Assembly: GCA_007132975.1 (NCBI GenBank)
Contig: SLNO01000046.1
Span: 1 to 64,000 of the forward strand
From: Balneolales bacterium
GTDB lineage: Bacteria; Bacteroidota; Rhodothermia; Balneolales; Natronogracilivirgulaceae
Reading direction: 5' to 3'
DNA: 64,000 bases
Under the pieces are notes generated by a model. The model was not told where the DNA came from and searched no databases. It was given only the letters and a program-made list of their open reading frames with translations. Position 1 is the first letter of the stretch. Each line of letters opens with the position of its first letter. Positions 48,067 to 57,927 of this stretch are shown piece by piece. A program made the translations under genes and the position numbers.

Positions 48067-50139
48067 TTAATAATGAACGAGCGCGTCTACCGCTTCACGG
48101 ATGTCGCCGGCCTGAGGCAGCACGAACTCTTCCAGAGCCGGTGCAAAGGGAATGGGTGAAAACTTCGCGGCTACCCGCTTCACCGGGGCATCCAACAGTT
48201 CAAATGCTTTTTCGGCTATTTGGGCGGCTATTTCAGCACCAAATCCCATGAACTCCTGGTCTTCGTGCAACACAAGGACCCGGTGCGTCCTGGCCACCGA
48301 TTCCAGAATGGTTTCAGTGTCGAGGGGCAGCATCGAACGGATATCCACAACCTCTATCTCCACCCCCTGGTCAGCGTATTCCCTGGCGGCATTGAGTGCC
48401 TTCTGCACTAGTGCGCCCCATGTAATAATGGTGAGGTCCCGGCCATCTCTGGCTATGGCTGCCTTGCCAAGCGGAACCAGGTAGTCACTGTCCGGCTCCG
48501 GCCTGCGGGCAAAGCCCTGGCGGTAAAGTCCCTTGTGCTCGAGGAACAGAATGGGATCGTCACTGCGAATGGCGGTCTTGAGCATGCCCTTGGCGTCGGC
48601 GGCATGGCTGGGCATCACCACCTGGAAGCCCGGAAAATGTGCGAAGGTGGCTTCGATGTTCTGGCTGTGGCACAGTCCGCCATGGATATAACCGCCGATA
48701 GGCACCCGGATCACCATTGGACAGCTGAAGTTGTTGTTGGACCGGTAGCGCAGTGAGTCAATCTGGTTTTTGAGCATCTCCATGGCCGGCCAGATGTAAT
48801 CGCCGAACTGGATCTCGACTACGGGCTTCATGCCGTGAATGGCCAGGCCGCAAGCCGTGCCCAGTATGGAAGCCTCTGAAAGTGGCGAGTTGTAGCATCT
48901 ATGGCTTCCGAATTGCTCGGTGAGCCCTCGCGTGGCCGTAAACACGCCGCCCTTGCCGCCGGCCACATCCTCCCCGAAAACCACAATGCTCTCATCACGT
49001 TCCATCTCCTCCTTGAGGGCGTGGTTGATCGCATCCACCATCACTATCGGGCTGCCCGATGGTGTGGACTTTTCGTATTCCAGATCGGGCGGGTCTTCCG
49101 ACAGCACGTGACGCAGTGCATCGGAAGGATCGGGATCGGCCTGTTTGAGGCACCACTCCGTGTCTTTTTCCACTTGTTCGTGCACCTCCGCGGCCAGCTC
49201 ATCGAGCTCCTCCTGGGTCGCCATTTCCGAAGCCATCAGGCGCTGCCCAAGTTTTTCAAGCGGGTCGTGCCGAAGGTCGTTTTCCAGATCGTCAGAATTG
49301 CGGTATTTCTTCTGATCGTCGGAGGATGAGTGGGGCACGAGCCGGACCACATGTGCATGCACCACGGACGGGCCTTCCCCTTTTCTTGCCCGCTCCACCG
49401 CTTTTTTCATGGCGGCATGAGAATTGAAGAAATCGGTGCCATCCACCTCAAAAATTTCAAGGTTTTCAAAGCCCCGCACCGTTTTGGAGATGCTTTTGTT
49501 GCTTGTCTGCTCATCCACCCGGACACTGATGGCATATTTGTTGTCCTGGATGACGATGACCACCGGCGCCTTGCAACGGGTAGCCCAGTTCAGCAATTCA
49601 AAGAAGACTCCCTGGGAGGTCCCCCCCTCGCCTGTTGAAATGTATGTTACCTCGTCCATTCCCTTGTACATGGAAGCCTGCGCCAGACCCAGCCCCGGCA
49701 GAAAATTAGCTCCGATGGCACTCGAAGCGGAGACGATGCGGCACTCGCGACTGTTGAAATGGGAGGGCATCTGGCGGCCTCCGGAAGGGTCGGTGACCTT
49801 GCTGAGATGCGATGAAAGTATGTCCCGGGATGTGAGCCCGAAACCGACGGAAAAGGCGTGGTCACGGTAGTATGGAAACGCCCAGTCTTTCTTTTTTTCC
49901 AAAGCCATGGCTGCAGCAAGCTGAATGGCCTCGTGGCCGGCGCATCCTATATGGAAATGCCCGCGGCCCTGCTTGAGCAGGATGAGCATTTTTTCGTCCA
50001 GTCTCCTTACCAGAAGCATATCCCGGTAAACCCCCAGCAACTCCTCTTTGGAGTAGGAGGATATGGGAGCCGAGCGGACTTTGAAATCGGAATTGTTCTC
50101 TACCAGCGAAGGCAACCTGGTCAACGTCTTTACAGTCAT
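48067..50139 (-). CDS. 2-oxo acid dehydrogenase E1, fused alpha and beta subunits
   Basis: E1-alpha (GHEAIQLA, YYRDHAFSVGFG) followed by E1-beta (VVFGEDVAGGKGGVFTATRGL, LEHKGLYRQ). Confidence 0.92.
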   Translation of the reverse strand: MTVKTLTRLPSLVENNSDFKVRSAPISSYSKEELLGVYRDMLLVRRLDEKMLILLKQGRGHFHIGCAGHEAIQLAAAMALEKKKDWAFPYYRDHAFSVGFGLTSRDILSSHLSKVTDPSGGRQMPSHFNSRECRIVSASSAIGANFLPGLGLAQASMYKGMDEVTYISTGEGGTSQGVFFELLNWATRCKAPVVIVIQDNKYAISVRVDEQTSNKSISKTVRGFENLEIFEVDGTDFFNSHAAMKKAVERARKGEGPSVVHAHVVRLVPHSSSDDQKKYRNSDDLENDLRHDPLEKLGQRLMASEMATQEELDELAAEVHEQVEKDTEWCLKQADPDPSDALRHVLSEDPPDLEYEKSTPSGSPIVMVDAINHALKEEMERDESIVVFGEDVAGGKGGVFTATRGLTEQFGSHRCYNSPLSEASILGTACGLAIHGMKPVVEIQFGDYIWPAMEMLKNQIDSLRYRSNNNFSCPMVIRVPIGGYIHGGLCHSQNIEATFAHFPGFQVVMPSHAADAKGMLKTAIRSDDPILFLEHKGLYRQGFARRPEPDSDYLVPLGKAAIARDGRDLTIITWGALVQKALNAAREYADQGVEIEVVDIRSMLPLDTETILESVARTHRVLVLHEDQEFMGFGAEIAAQIAEKAFELLDAPVKRVAAKFSPIPFAPALEEFVLPQAGDIREAVDALVHY

Positions 50140-50217
50140 AGATCAAATCTGGTTGATAAACATGCAGCACCGAACTTTATGAAAGCCGGTAAATATCAGA
50201 AAACGGCCTGAAACAGA

Positions 50218-51378
50218 TCAGGCCAGCGACTGCCCGTACATACGGTAAGTCTTTTCTTTATAGCCACCTATGCGTTCAGCGACACGTAATATATCGGTAT
50301 TGGTTTCAAGAAGCCAGCCTACTTCAGCAGAAACAAAACCGCGCCCCAGTCCGTTTACTATGGACTCTCTTGTGAGCAGTGCATCGATTCCCCGGCCCTG
50401 GTACTCCGGAAGGACTCCCATGAGCGCTGTCCTGATCGTATTGATCTTTCTGCGGTACCACAGAAGCTTGATAAGCCCGGTGGGAAACAGGGTGCCATCC
50501 ATTCTGGCAAATACCTGGTTGTAATCGGGAAGCGCGATTGAAAAAGCCACCGGTTCTCCATCAACTTCAGCCACATGGGCATGATCCGTGTCGATGATCA
50601 TTTTGAGCTCTTTGCCAAGGTGGATGAAAGTCTCCAGGCTGATTTCATAGAAGCCCCAGTTTTTCGCCCAGGCTTTGTTGAATATATCGTGGATTATGTG
50701 AACCTCTTCGTCGAAATTCCGAAGGTTGACCTTTCGCACCTGTATACCCGGGGTTCGTTTGCGGACGATCTCCATGGCGCGGTCCATGCGGTCCACCCTG
50801 ACCGTGCTCGACAGCACCCGGTAAGCAAATAGGTCCATCGCCTTCTCCAACCCCGTTTTCCGGATCATTTCATCATAGTAAGGTTTGGAGTGAGGCATCA
50901 TGATGGCAGGCCGATGCTCGAATCCTTCTACCTGGATCCCGATCTCATCCAGCATACCGGGACTCATGGGCCCCAGCAGCTTGGTGCAACCGCGGGTTCG
51001 AAGCCAGTCTCGCACAACCCGGAAGAGCAGATCGGCTACAAACTGGTTGTCGATGCATTCAAAAAATCCAAAAAAACCGGCTGTATCGTTGTTATAGCGA
51101 TTGTATGCGTGATTGTGGATGGCGGCTATTCTGCCGGCCACCTTTCCGTCATCATAGGCGAGAAATAGCGCAACATCCGCATCTTTGAAAAACGGATTTT
51201 TATGGGGATTCAGAAGGTCTTTCTGCTGGATCTTGAGTGGCGGGACCCATACCGGGTCATCTTTGTAGTGGCGGTATGGAAAGTCTATGAACTGCTTGCG
51301 CTCCTCCTCTGTGGATACAAACGCCACCCCCTTGAGGTTGCCCGGTTCGCTTATGGCATCCTTGATGGGCTTTTCCAC
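50218..51378 (-). CDS. GNAT-fold protein, bacterial ceramide synthase-like candidate
   Basis: FIDFPYRHYKDDPVWVPPLKIQQKDLLNPHKNPFF...LAYDDGKVAGRIAAIHN; adjacent to SPT-like gene. Confidence 0.6.
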   Translation of the reverse strand: MEKPIKDAISEPGNLKGVAFVSTEEERKQFIDFPYRHYKDDPVWVPPLKIQQKDLLNPHKNPFFKDADVALFLAYDDGKVAGRIAAIHNHAYNRYNNDTAGFFGFFECIDNQFVADLLFRVVRDWLRTRGCTKLLGPMSPGMLDEIGIQVEGFEHRPAIMMPHSKPYYDEMIRKTGLEKAMDLFAYRVLSSTVRVDRMDRAMEIVRKRTPGIQVRKVNLRNFDEEVHIIHDIFNKAWAKNWGFYEISLETFIHLGKELKMIIDTDHAHVAEVDGEPVAFSIALPDYNQVFARMDGTLFPTGLIKLLWYRRKINTIRTALMGVLPEYQGRGIDALLTRESIVNGLGRGFVSAEVGWLLETNTDILRVAERIGGYKEKTYRMYGQSLA

Positions 51379-51382
51379 GAGA

Positions 51383-52624
51383 TCAGACCTGGATTAGGGA
51401 ATGCCCGTTGTGGTCTATGATGCCCCTGCGAATGCCGACCTTGCGGAAGGCATCCAGTATGCTATCAAGCTGATCATCGGTATGCGTTGCCATGTAACTG
51501 GTGCGAAGCAGCGACTGTCCGCGTGGGACGGCGGGTGGGACCACAGCATTGGCGTAGACCCCTTCTTCGAACAGATCCCTCCAGAAACGGAGGCAGTCCA
51601 TAAGGTCGCCTATAACAACTGGAATAATGGGCGACTGGCTGGTCCAGATATTGAAGCCGAGTTCCTTCAGGCCCTTGCGCATGTAGTTGGAAATCTCCTC
51701 AAGCCGCTCGAGACGCCAGGTTTCTGTCTGGAGGATTTCGAGTGCCTTGAGTACGGTGGCCACGTTTGCCGGAGGCATGGAAGCGCTGAAGATGTGAGCC
51801 GGCGAATGATGCCGTATGTATTCGATGACCTCGCGATCGCCCACAAGGAACCCGCCCAGCGATGCAAATGATTTCGAAAACGTGCCACTGATAAGATCTA
51901 CTTCATCAAGAAGGCCAAAGGCCGAAGCCGAGCCGCGTCCACCATCACCCAGCACTCCAATGGCATGGGCATCGTCAAGATAAAGCCGTGCATTGAATTC
52001 CTTTGCAAGTGAAACAAGTTCCGGGATCTTGGCCAGGGAACCCGACATGGAAAAGACTCCGTCACTGACAAGTATTTTTCCTGTGGATGGACTCTCGCGC
52101 TCCAGAAGCTTGCGCAGGTGATCCATATCGTTGTGATAATACCGTACGGTTCTGCCGTTTGAAAGCAGCGTTCCTGTCACAATGCAGGCATGGTTGTCCT
52201 TGTCAGAGAAAATGACATCATTGCGACCTGCAATGGTCTGGATGGCTCCCTCGTTGGTCTGATAGCCAGTGCTGAAAAGCACGCAATTGTCCTTGCCCAT
52301 GAAAGCGGCAAGCTTTTCTTCCAACTCCAGGTGCAGGTCAAGGGTCCCGTTGAGATAGCGGGATCCGGTACATCCGGTGCCGTATTTTGTAATAGCCTTT
52401 TGTGCCGCTTCCATCAGCCGGACATCATTGGTAAGTCCCAGGTAATTGTTGGAACCGGCCATAATGACCTCTTTCCCTTCAATTACAACGACATTGCCAT
52501 CCGTATCCGTCAGTGGTTTGAAGTAGGGATACAGACCCTGGGCTTTCACATCATCAGCTGCCGTGAACTGATATGCCTTGGCAAAGATGTCGGCGGGCTT
52601 GATTCTTTGATCGGATTGGGCCAT
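51383..52624 (-). CDS. Alpha-oxoamine synthase, serine palmitoyltransferase-like
   Basis: YPYFKPLTDTDGNVVVIEGKEVIMAGSNNYLGLT, GTGCTGSRYLNGTLDLHLELEEKLA, FSKSFASLGGF. Confidence 0.8.
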   Translation of the reverse strand: MAQSDQRIKPADIFAKAYQFTAADDVKAQGLYPYFKPLTDTDGNVVVIEGKEVIMAGSNNYLGLTNDVRLMEAAQKAITKYGTGCTGSRYLNGTLDLHLELEEKLAAFMGKDNCVLFSTGYQTNEGAIQTIAGRNDVIFSDKDNHACIVTGTLLSNGRTVRYYHNDMDHLRKLLERESPSTGKILVSDGVFSMSGSLAKIPELVSLAKEFNARLYLDDAHAIGVLGDGGRGSASAFGLLDEVDLISGTFSKSFASLGGFLVGDREVIEYIRHHSPAHIFSASMPPANVATVLKALEILQTETWRLERLEEISNYMRKGLKELGFNIWTSQSPIIPVVIGDLMDCLRFWRDLFEEGVYANAVVPPAVPRGQSLLRTSYMATHTDDQLDSILDAFRKVGIRRGIIDHNGHSLIQV

Positions 52625-52900
52625 TTAGATAGTGTGCAGTTTGGCTTTACAAAGTTTTAAAAATAAGCATTATTGAGGATATTGCGCAATAAAATCTGAT
52701 TATTAAACCGCTTAACTCCGTTCGGACAGCATTCACAAAGCTTTAATTGACAGAGAGCTATATCGCATTAGGAATAATATGCAATAAAATCACATTTAAT
52801 TCATGATGAGAATTCAAGAAGCTACTTGGTTGGCTTTCTGCAGAAGGCCTTTAGAGTAAACTTGCACTTCAGGCGGCATACTGCTGCAAGGCCTCATGCT

Positions 52901-54064
52901 TCAAGGAACTCTGATGGATGTGTTAACAGGAATGATTTCGTTGTAGTAGGAAATCAGCTGATCGAGGATCTTGTCCCAGTCATATGATTGGGCTTTCCCG
53001 CGAGAAGCGTCTGCCATTCTTGAGCGCAATTCATTGTTATCAATTATTTGCTGAAGGTACTGCGTGAATCGTTGTTCGTCAGTGGCTCCAACCAGATACC
53101 CGGTTCTCCCGTCATCCACAAGTGATATGCTGCCTACAGCTTTTGCCACTACAGCTGGCAACCCGGATGACATGGCCTCGAGTGTTACGTTTCCGAATGA
53201 TTCTGTGTCTGATGGAAAAAAGAATATATCTGCACTGGCGTAGGCTCTCGCAAGATCGCGCCCTGTGAGATATCCTGTAAAAACTGTTTCTGGAAGCACT
53301 TTTGAAAGGCTCTTTCTGGCAGGCCCGTCTCCCACAACCATAGTTCGAACAGACCGGGCAGCGTCGTTGAACTTGCCGAATATGCGCACCACCATGTCCA
53401 GATTCTTTTCCCATACCAGCCGGGAGACAAAGACGATCACCAGATCATCGTCGGAAAACCCGAGAGATTGACGCCACTGTGGATCCCTTTGACCCGGATT
53501 GAACAGTGCCGTATCCACCCCTCGGGACCACAGCTTGAGCTCGCAAGCCACACCTTCCTTGCGCAGTTCCTGCATGGTGGCCGGTGAGGGCACATACAAG
53601 TGCCTGCTGTTCCGGTAAAACCAGTGCAGATATTTCCAAAGAGGCCGCTCAAGCAACCCAAGCCGGTAATACTTCAGATAACTGGTGAAATGGGTATGGT
53701 AAGAGGACACAACCGGGATGTTATGCTTCATGGCATACCTGAGGGCACGAAAACCAAGCAAGTCGGGCGTGGCGATGTGAATCAGATCGGGATCAAAATC
53801 GCGCAACCTTTGCTTGTTGGCGGAGGGGAAACCCATGGTGATGCGGTATTCAGGTCGGCCAGGGGCGGGAATTGAGTAGACGGGCTCAAATTCTCCTACA
53901 TGCTCCATTGCAGGCCGGGGCGTCCAGGGACCGAAAACCAGCACCTCGTATCCCCGCTTGCCAAGATGGCCCACAAGCCGGTTCAGCGTGTTAGAAACGC
54001 CATCCCGGATGTGGTTGTAATTTCCTGTAAAAATGGCAATTCGGGGTTTGCGCATGGCATCCAA
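52901..54064 (-). CDS. GT4 family glycosyltransferase
   Basis: GDGPARKSL, FFFPSDTESFGNVTLEAMSSGLPAVV. Confidence 0.9.
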   Translation of the reverse strand: MDAMRKPRIAIFTGNYNHIRDGVSNTLNRLVGHLGKRGYEVLVFGPWTPRPAMEHVGEFEPVYSIPAPGRPEYRITMGFPSANKQRLRDFDPDLIHIATPDLLGFRALRYAMKHNIPVVSSYHTHFTSYLKYYRLGLLERPLWKYLHWFYRNSRHLYVPSPATMQELRKEGVACELKLWSRGVDTALFNPGQRDPQWRQSLGFSDDDLVIVFVSRLVWEKNLDMVVRIFGKFNDAARSVRTMVVGDGPARKSLSKVLPETVFTGYLTGRDLARAYASADIFFFPSDTESFGNVTLEAMSSGLPAVVAKAVGSISLVDDGRTGYLVGATDEQRFTQYLQQIIDNNELRSRMADASRGKAQSYDWDKILDQLISYYNEIIPVNTSIRVP

Positions 54065-54227
54065 GTATAAGGATATTTACTCGTTCACTACTTTATTCCC
54101 TGACAGGATCGCGATATATTCCAAAATGTTCCGGTCACTTCAAGCCAAAAGGCCGTACAGCTGTCCATGATGACTTTAGCCGGAATCCATAAATTTTTTC
54201 AAATTACGTAAAGTATACAAAATTTCT

Positions 54228-55199
54228 ATGAAAGCTTTTGTCACCGGAGGTACCGGATTTATCGGCAGCCATCTCGTCGATCGGCTTCTTAAAAACCAGA
54301 ATGACGAGATACGATGCCTGGTGCGATCCAGCGACAAATGGCTGAAGGACAAAGATTTCATACGTATTCAAGGCAGCCTGCACGATCTCACGGCACTGCG
54401 TGAGGGCATGGATGGTTCTGACGTGGTGTTCCACGTTGCCGGCATTGTCAAAGCCCCGTCGCAAAAAATCTTCCATCAGGCCAATGTGGCGGCCACCGAA
54501 AACATACTCCGCCTGGCCATGAAGCTGAAAATCCCAAAGCTTGTGGTGCTCTCCTCCCTTGCAGCCTGCGGACCCAGTTTCAAGCAGCCCCTCGCAGAAG
54601 ATGATCCGATGATGCCGGTAACCATGTACGGCGAATCCAAAAAGAAAATGGAAGAGATGATCGCCGAAGTGGCAGACGACTCGATCTCTGTAACAGTGAT
54701 ACGACCGCCAGCTGTCTACGGGCCCCGTGAAGACCAGATTTTCAGTGTTTTCCAGATGGCATCGTGGCGGATTTTCCCCATCATCGACAGCGGTCAAAAC
54801 TCCCGGGTCTCCCTCATCCATGTCCACGATCTGGTGGATGGCATCATTCTCTCCGCCGCTGAAAACAAACCCGGGGTGGTAACGTATTTTATCTCAAGCG
54901 AAGAGCTCTACACCTGGGAAGAGATACGCCAGGCTACCGGCCGCGTTTTTGGAAAAAAACTGCATGCCCTTAAAGTTTCACCACGTCTGGTGGAGGTCGT
55001 TGGCAATATCATGGAAACTGGTGCATCATTAATCGGCAGGTATCCCGTTATTAACCGTGACAAGGCCCGGGAACTGGGTATGCAGTGGACTTGCTCTGTA
55101 GATAAAGCAAAGGCAACTCTGGGCTTCCGGCAAAAAATGGACCTCGACAAGGGCCTTGCCGAAACCATTCAATGGTACAAGAAACATCACTGGCTATAA
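54228..55199 (+). CDS. NAD-dependent epimerase/dehydratase family (extended SDR)
   Basis: TGGTGFIGSHLVDRLL; YGESKKKMEE; possible ceramide reductase-like role from context only. Confidence 0.85.
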   Translation: MKAFVTGGTGFIGSHLVDRLLKNQNDEIRCLVRSSDKWLKDKDFIRIQGSLHDLTALREGMDGSDVVFHVAGIVKAPSQKIFHQANVAATENILRLAMKLKIPKLVVLSSLAACGPSFKQPLAEDDPMMPVTMYGESKKKMEEMIAEVADDSISVTVIRPPAVYGPREDQIFSVFQMASWRIFPIIDSGQNSRVSLIHVHDLVDGIILSAAENKPGVVTYFISSEELYTWEEIRQATGRVFGKKLHALKVSPRLVEVVGNIMETGASLIGRYPVINRDKARELGMQWTCSVDKAKATLGFRQKMDLDKGLAETIQWYKKHHWL

Positions 55200-55211
55200 G
55201 TAAAAAATTTT

Positions 55212-56855
55212 ATGCACCTGAAAGCGACCAAATCTTTTATTCAGCGATACGGAACAACCCTGAAAATCTCCAGGATCACACAATGGGTCTCTCCCCTGAT
55301 TATTTTCGCCATTTTCTTTCTGCCATTGATGCCAGCCGGAACATTGGACGCTGATGCCAGACCGCAGCCGGTGAGGGTCCATGAAACCCTCATGGAAATA
55401 CCGGACATCCAGGCGCTGACCAGCAGCGAAGCCCATTTGTATGTTCTCTCAGGACGGGAGGGGCTGGTGGTGTTCCGTACGGGAACCGAATCACTGCAAT
55501 GGCTCTATTCCTCGTCCGGCTTGTCAAACAGGGGCAATCGGCTGATAACCGACATCCGTTTTTCTTACCTCTTCGGCCGGGATGGCAGGTTGACGATCAT
55601 CGAACCAACATCCGTGCTCGGCGTGTACTCATCCACCCAGCTTGCCAACGACCCGAACGACCTGGTCCGAATCGGCAACGACCTGTTCCTTGCCGACGGT
55701 GAGGCCGGACTTCTCCGCATATCCCTGGAAACGCAGGAGTCGGTCGACCAGAATCCCCAGACCGCATTTTCCCACAGCAGGCCCATCCTCTCGCTGGAAC
55801 GCATTTCCAGCCAGCTTTTTGCCCTTGACGACCAGGCACGGCTGATGCTTTTCGAACACGGCGATGGCGAACTTTCTGAAAGCGGCAGTTTCCAGCTGCC
55901 TCGGGGCGCCTCGCAGCTTCACGTCATTGCAAACCGGCTCTACATGACCGCTGAAAACGGAACCGTTTACCGCATCCGGTCGGATGGCCGCACCGATGAG
56001 CTCTTCCGCATTGAAGAACCGGTAGCCGCACTGGAGCGCTGGAACGAGAACTACCTTATCCGTGGTGAAAGCAGCCGCATATGGATCGCCCGGCAGGGAC
56101 TGCGTCCCACACTCTTCCGCGAAGACCCTTCCGCCGGCAACCATATGACCGTCTTCAAAAACCAGCTTTGGATCAGCGAACACCGGCAGTTGAGCCGCTG
56201 GGATGATACCGGCCTCATCGCCACCATGCCGGATACCGCAATGGACGGCCCGGATGGCGCAACCACCCCTGTTCGCTCCGGTGACAGCGGCGATGCCCTG
56301 CGCATCACACCGGTTTCCGACCGCGTCATCCCCTATCCCCGTCCCCTGCTTATGCCCTTTTCGCTGGAGAGCGGCCACGACCTCAGCCAGGTCACTTTCC
56401 AGCAGCGGTCACGCATTGACGCCATTCGCATCCGCGGCAACGGCCTGTACTGGCAGCCCTCGTCATCTGATATCGGTTCGCACCCCGTCACGATCATCGC
56501 CAGCACTCCGGACGGCCAGACCGACAGCACCACGTTTTCCATCACCGTGCGGCCATTCAACAGCCCGCCTCGTTTCTCCCCGGTGCGCACTATTTCCATT
56601 CCTGTGGATGAAGAGTTCACCATCCCGATCCAGGCCAGGGACCCCGACGGCAGCGACGCCAGCCTGATCCGGTACATTGGCGTGGACCTCCCCGACGGCG
56701 CCTCCCTCAATGAGCAGAGCGGCCGTTTCCAATGGACCCCCACGCGCCGCCAGACAGGTGAGCACGAATTCCAGGTTATCGCCACCGACCAGTACGGGGC
56801 CGCATCCTCCATGAACGTCACCGTAGTGGTAGTAGACCTGAGCCGTGCTGACTGA
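55212..56855 (+). CDS. Secreted protein: beta-propeller-like region plus putative Ig/cadherin-like (He_PIG) domain
   Basis: Hydrophobic N-terminus; repeated YVLSGREGLVVFRTG / LFLADGEAGLLRIS blades; NSPPRFSPV...ARDPDGSDA...LPDGASLNEQSGRFQWTPTRRQTGEHEFQVIATD. Confidence 0.7.
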   Translation: MHLKATKSFIQRYGTTLKISRITQWVSPLIIFAIFFLPLMPAGTLDADARPQPVRVHETLMEIPDIQALTSSEAHLYVLSGREGLVVFRTGTESLQWLYSSSGLSNRGNRLITDIRFSYLFGRDGRLTIIEPTSVLGVYSSTQLANDPNDLVRIGNDLFLADGEAGLLRISLETQESVDQNPQTAFSHSRPILSLERISSQLFALDDQARLMLFEHGDGELSESGSFQLPRGASQLHVIANRLYMTAENGTVYRIRSDGRTDELFRIEEPVAALERWNENYLIRGESSRIWIARQGLRPTLFREDPSAGNHMTVFKNQLWISEHRQLSRWDDTGLIATMPDTAMDGPDGATTPVRSGDSGDALRITPVSDRVIPYPRPLLMPFSLESGHDLSQVTFQQRSRIDAIRIRGNGLYWQPSSSDIGSHPVTIIASTPDGQTDSTTFSITVRPFNSPPRFSPVRTISIPVDEEFTIPIQARDPDGSDASLIRYIGVDLPDGASLNEQSGRFQWTPTRRQTGEHEFQVIATDQYGAASSMNVTVVVVDLSRAD

Positions 56856-57927
56856 CGCTGACCGGAAAACGCTCCTTGACTGGTACCGTCGCATGCGCCG
56901 CGACCTGCCCTGGCGCCGGACCGGCGACCCCTACCGCATCTGGATCTCCGAGATCATGCTCCAGCAGACTCGGGTGGATCAGGTCCTGCCCTACTACCAG
57001 CGCTTCATGGCACGATTCCCCGATGTCACCTCGCTGGCCCGAGCCGACCTGGACGAGGTGCTCCGGCTGTGGGAAGGCCTGGGCTACTACTCCCGCGCGC
57101 GCAATATGCACAAAGCCGCCCGCCAGATCGTTGACCGACACGCAGGCCGCTTCCCCGACACCCACGAAGAGGCAATCGCCCTGCCGGGCATCGGTCCCTA
57201 CACCGCCGCCGCAATACTCAGCATCGCCTTTGGCCAGCCATGGCCCGTGGTGGACGGCAACGTCATACGCGTGATCAGCCGGCTGTTCGGCATCGGGGAG
57301 GATGTGCGGCTGGGTTCGGTGCAAAAGACCATCGCCCGTCACGCCGCGGAACTCCTTGACCGCGAAAATCCCGCCGATTTCAACCAGGCGATGATGGAAC
57401 TGGGCGCCACCGTGTGCACCCCGGCCGCCCCGTCCTGCTCGTCCTGCCCGCTTCAGGAGCGGTGCCACGCCTTCCGGCACAACGCCACTGATCAATACCC
57501 GTACAAATCCCCGGCCAGAAAACGTCCGCACCACCACATTGCCATTGGGGTGGTACGCGATACCAGCGGACGCCTGCTCATCGCCCGGCGCCCCGATCAC
57601 GCCATGCTGGGCGGACTCTGGGAGTTCCCCGGCGGCAAGCAGGAAAAAGGCGAGGCCCTGCGCGATACCGTGCGCCGCGAACTTGGTGAGGAACTCGGGG
57701 TGGATGTGGATGTGGCCCCCAAGCCGTTCCGGGTAGTTCGCCACGCCTACAGCCACTTTACCATCACGCTCCACGCATTCCACGCGACATTGAAGGACGG
57801 CTCCCCGCATCCCGAAGCACAAAACGGTGAACCGCTTCGCTGGGTGGCCTCCGATGAACTCACCGAGTACGCTTTTCCGAAAGCCAACCGCTTGATCACC
57901 GAGACACTTATGGAACAGGGCAGCTGA
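56845..57927 (+). CDS. mutY: A/G-specific adenine glycosylase
   Basis: GTG start; HhH LPGIGPYTAAAILSIAFG; FeS cysteine cluster; C-terminal NUDIX-like EFPGGKQEKGEALRDTVRRELGEELG. Confidence 0.95.
   Translation: MLTDADRKTLLDWYRRMRRDLPWRRTGDPYRIWISEIMLQQTRVDQVLPYYQRFMARFPDVTSLARADLDEVLRLWEGLGYYSRARNMHKAARQIVDRHAGRFPDTHEEAIALPGIGPYTAAAILSIAFGQPWPVVDGNVIRVISRLFGIGEDVRLGSVQKTIARHAAELLDRENPADFNQAMMELGATVCTPAAPSCSSCPLQERCHAFRHNATDQYPYKSPARKRPHHHIAIGVVRDTSGRLLIARRPDHAMLGGLWEFPGGKQEKGEALRDTVRRELGEELGVDVDVAPKPFRVVRHAYSHFTITLHAFHATLKDGSPHPEAQNGEPLRWVASDELTEYAFPKANRLITETLMEQGS

Noticed and set aside
48067-50139. Fused E1 alpha/beta dehydrogenase as a novel fusion
   Set aside because: Such fusions are common in Bacteroidota-related genomes.
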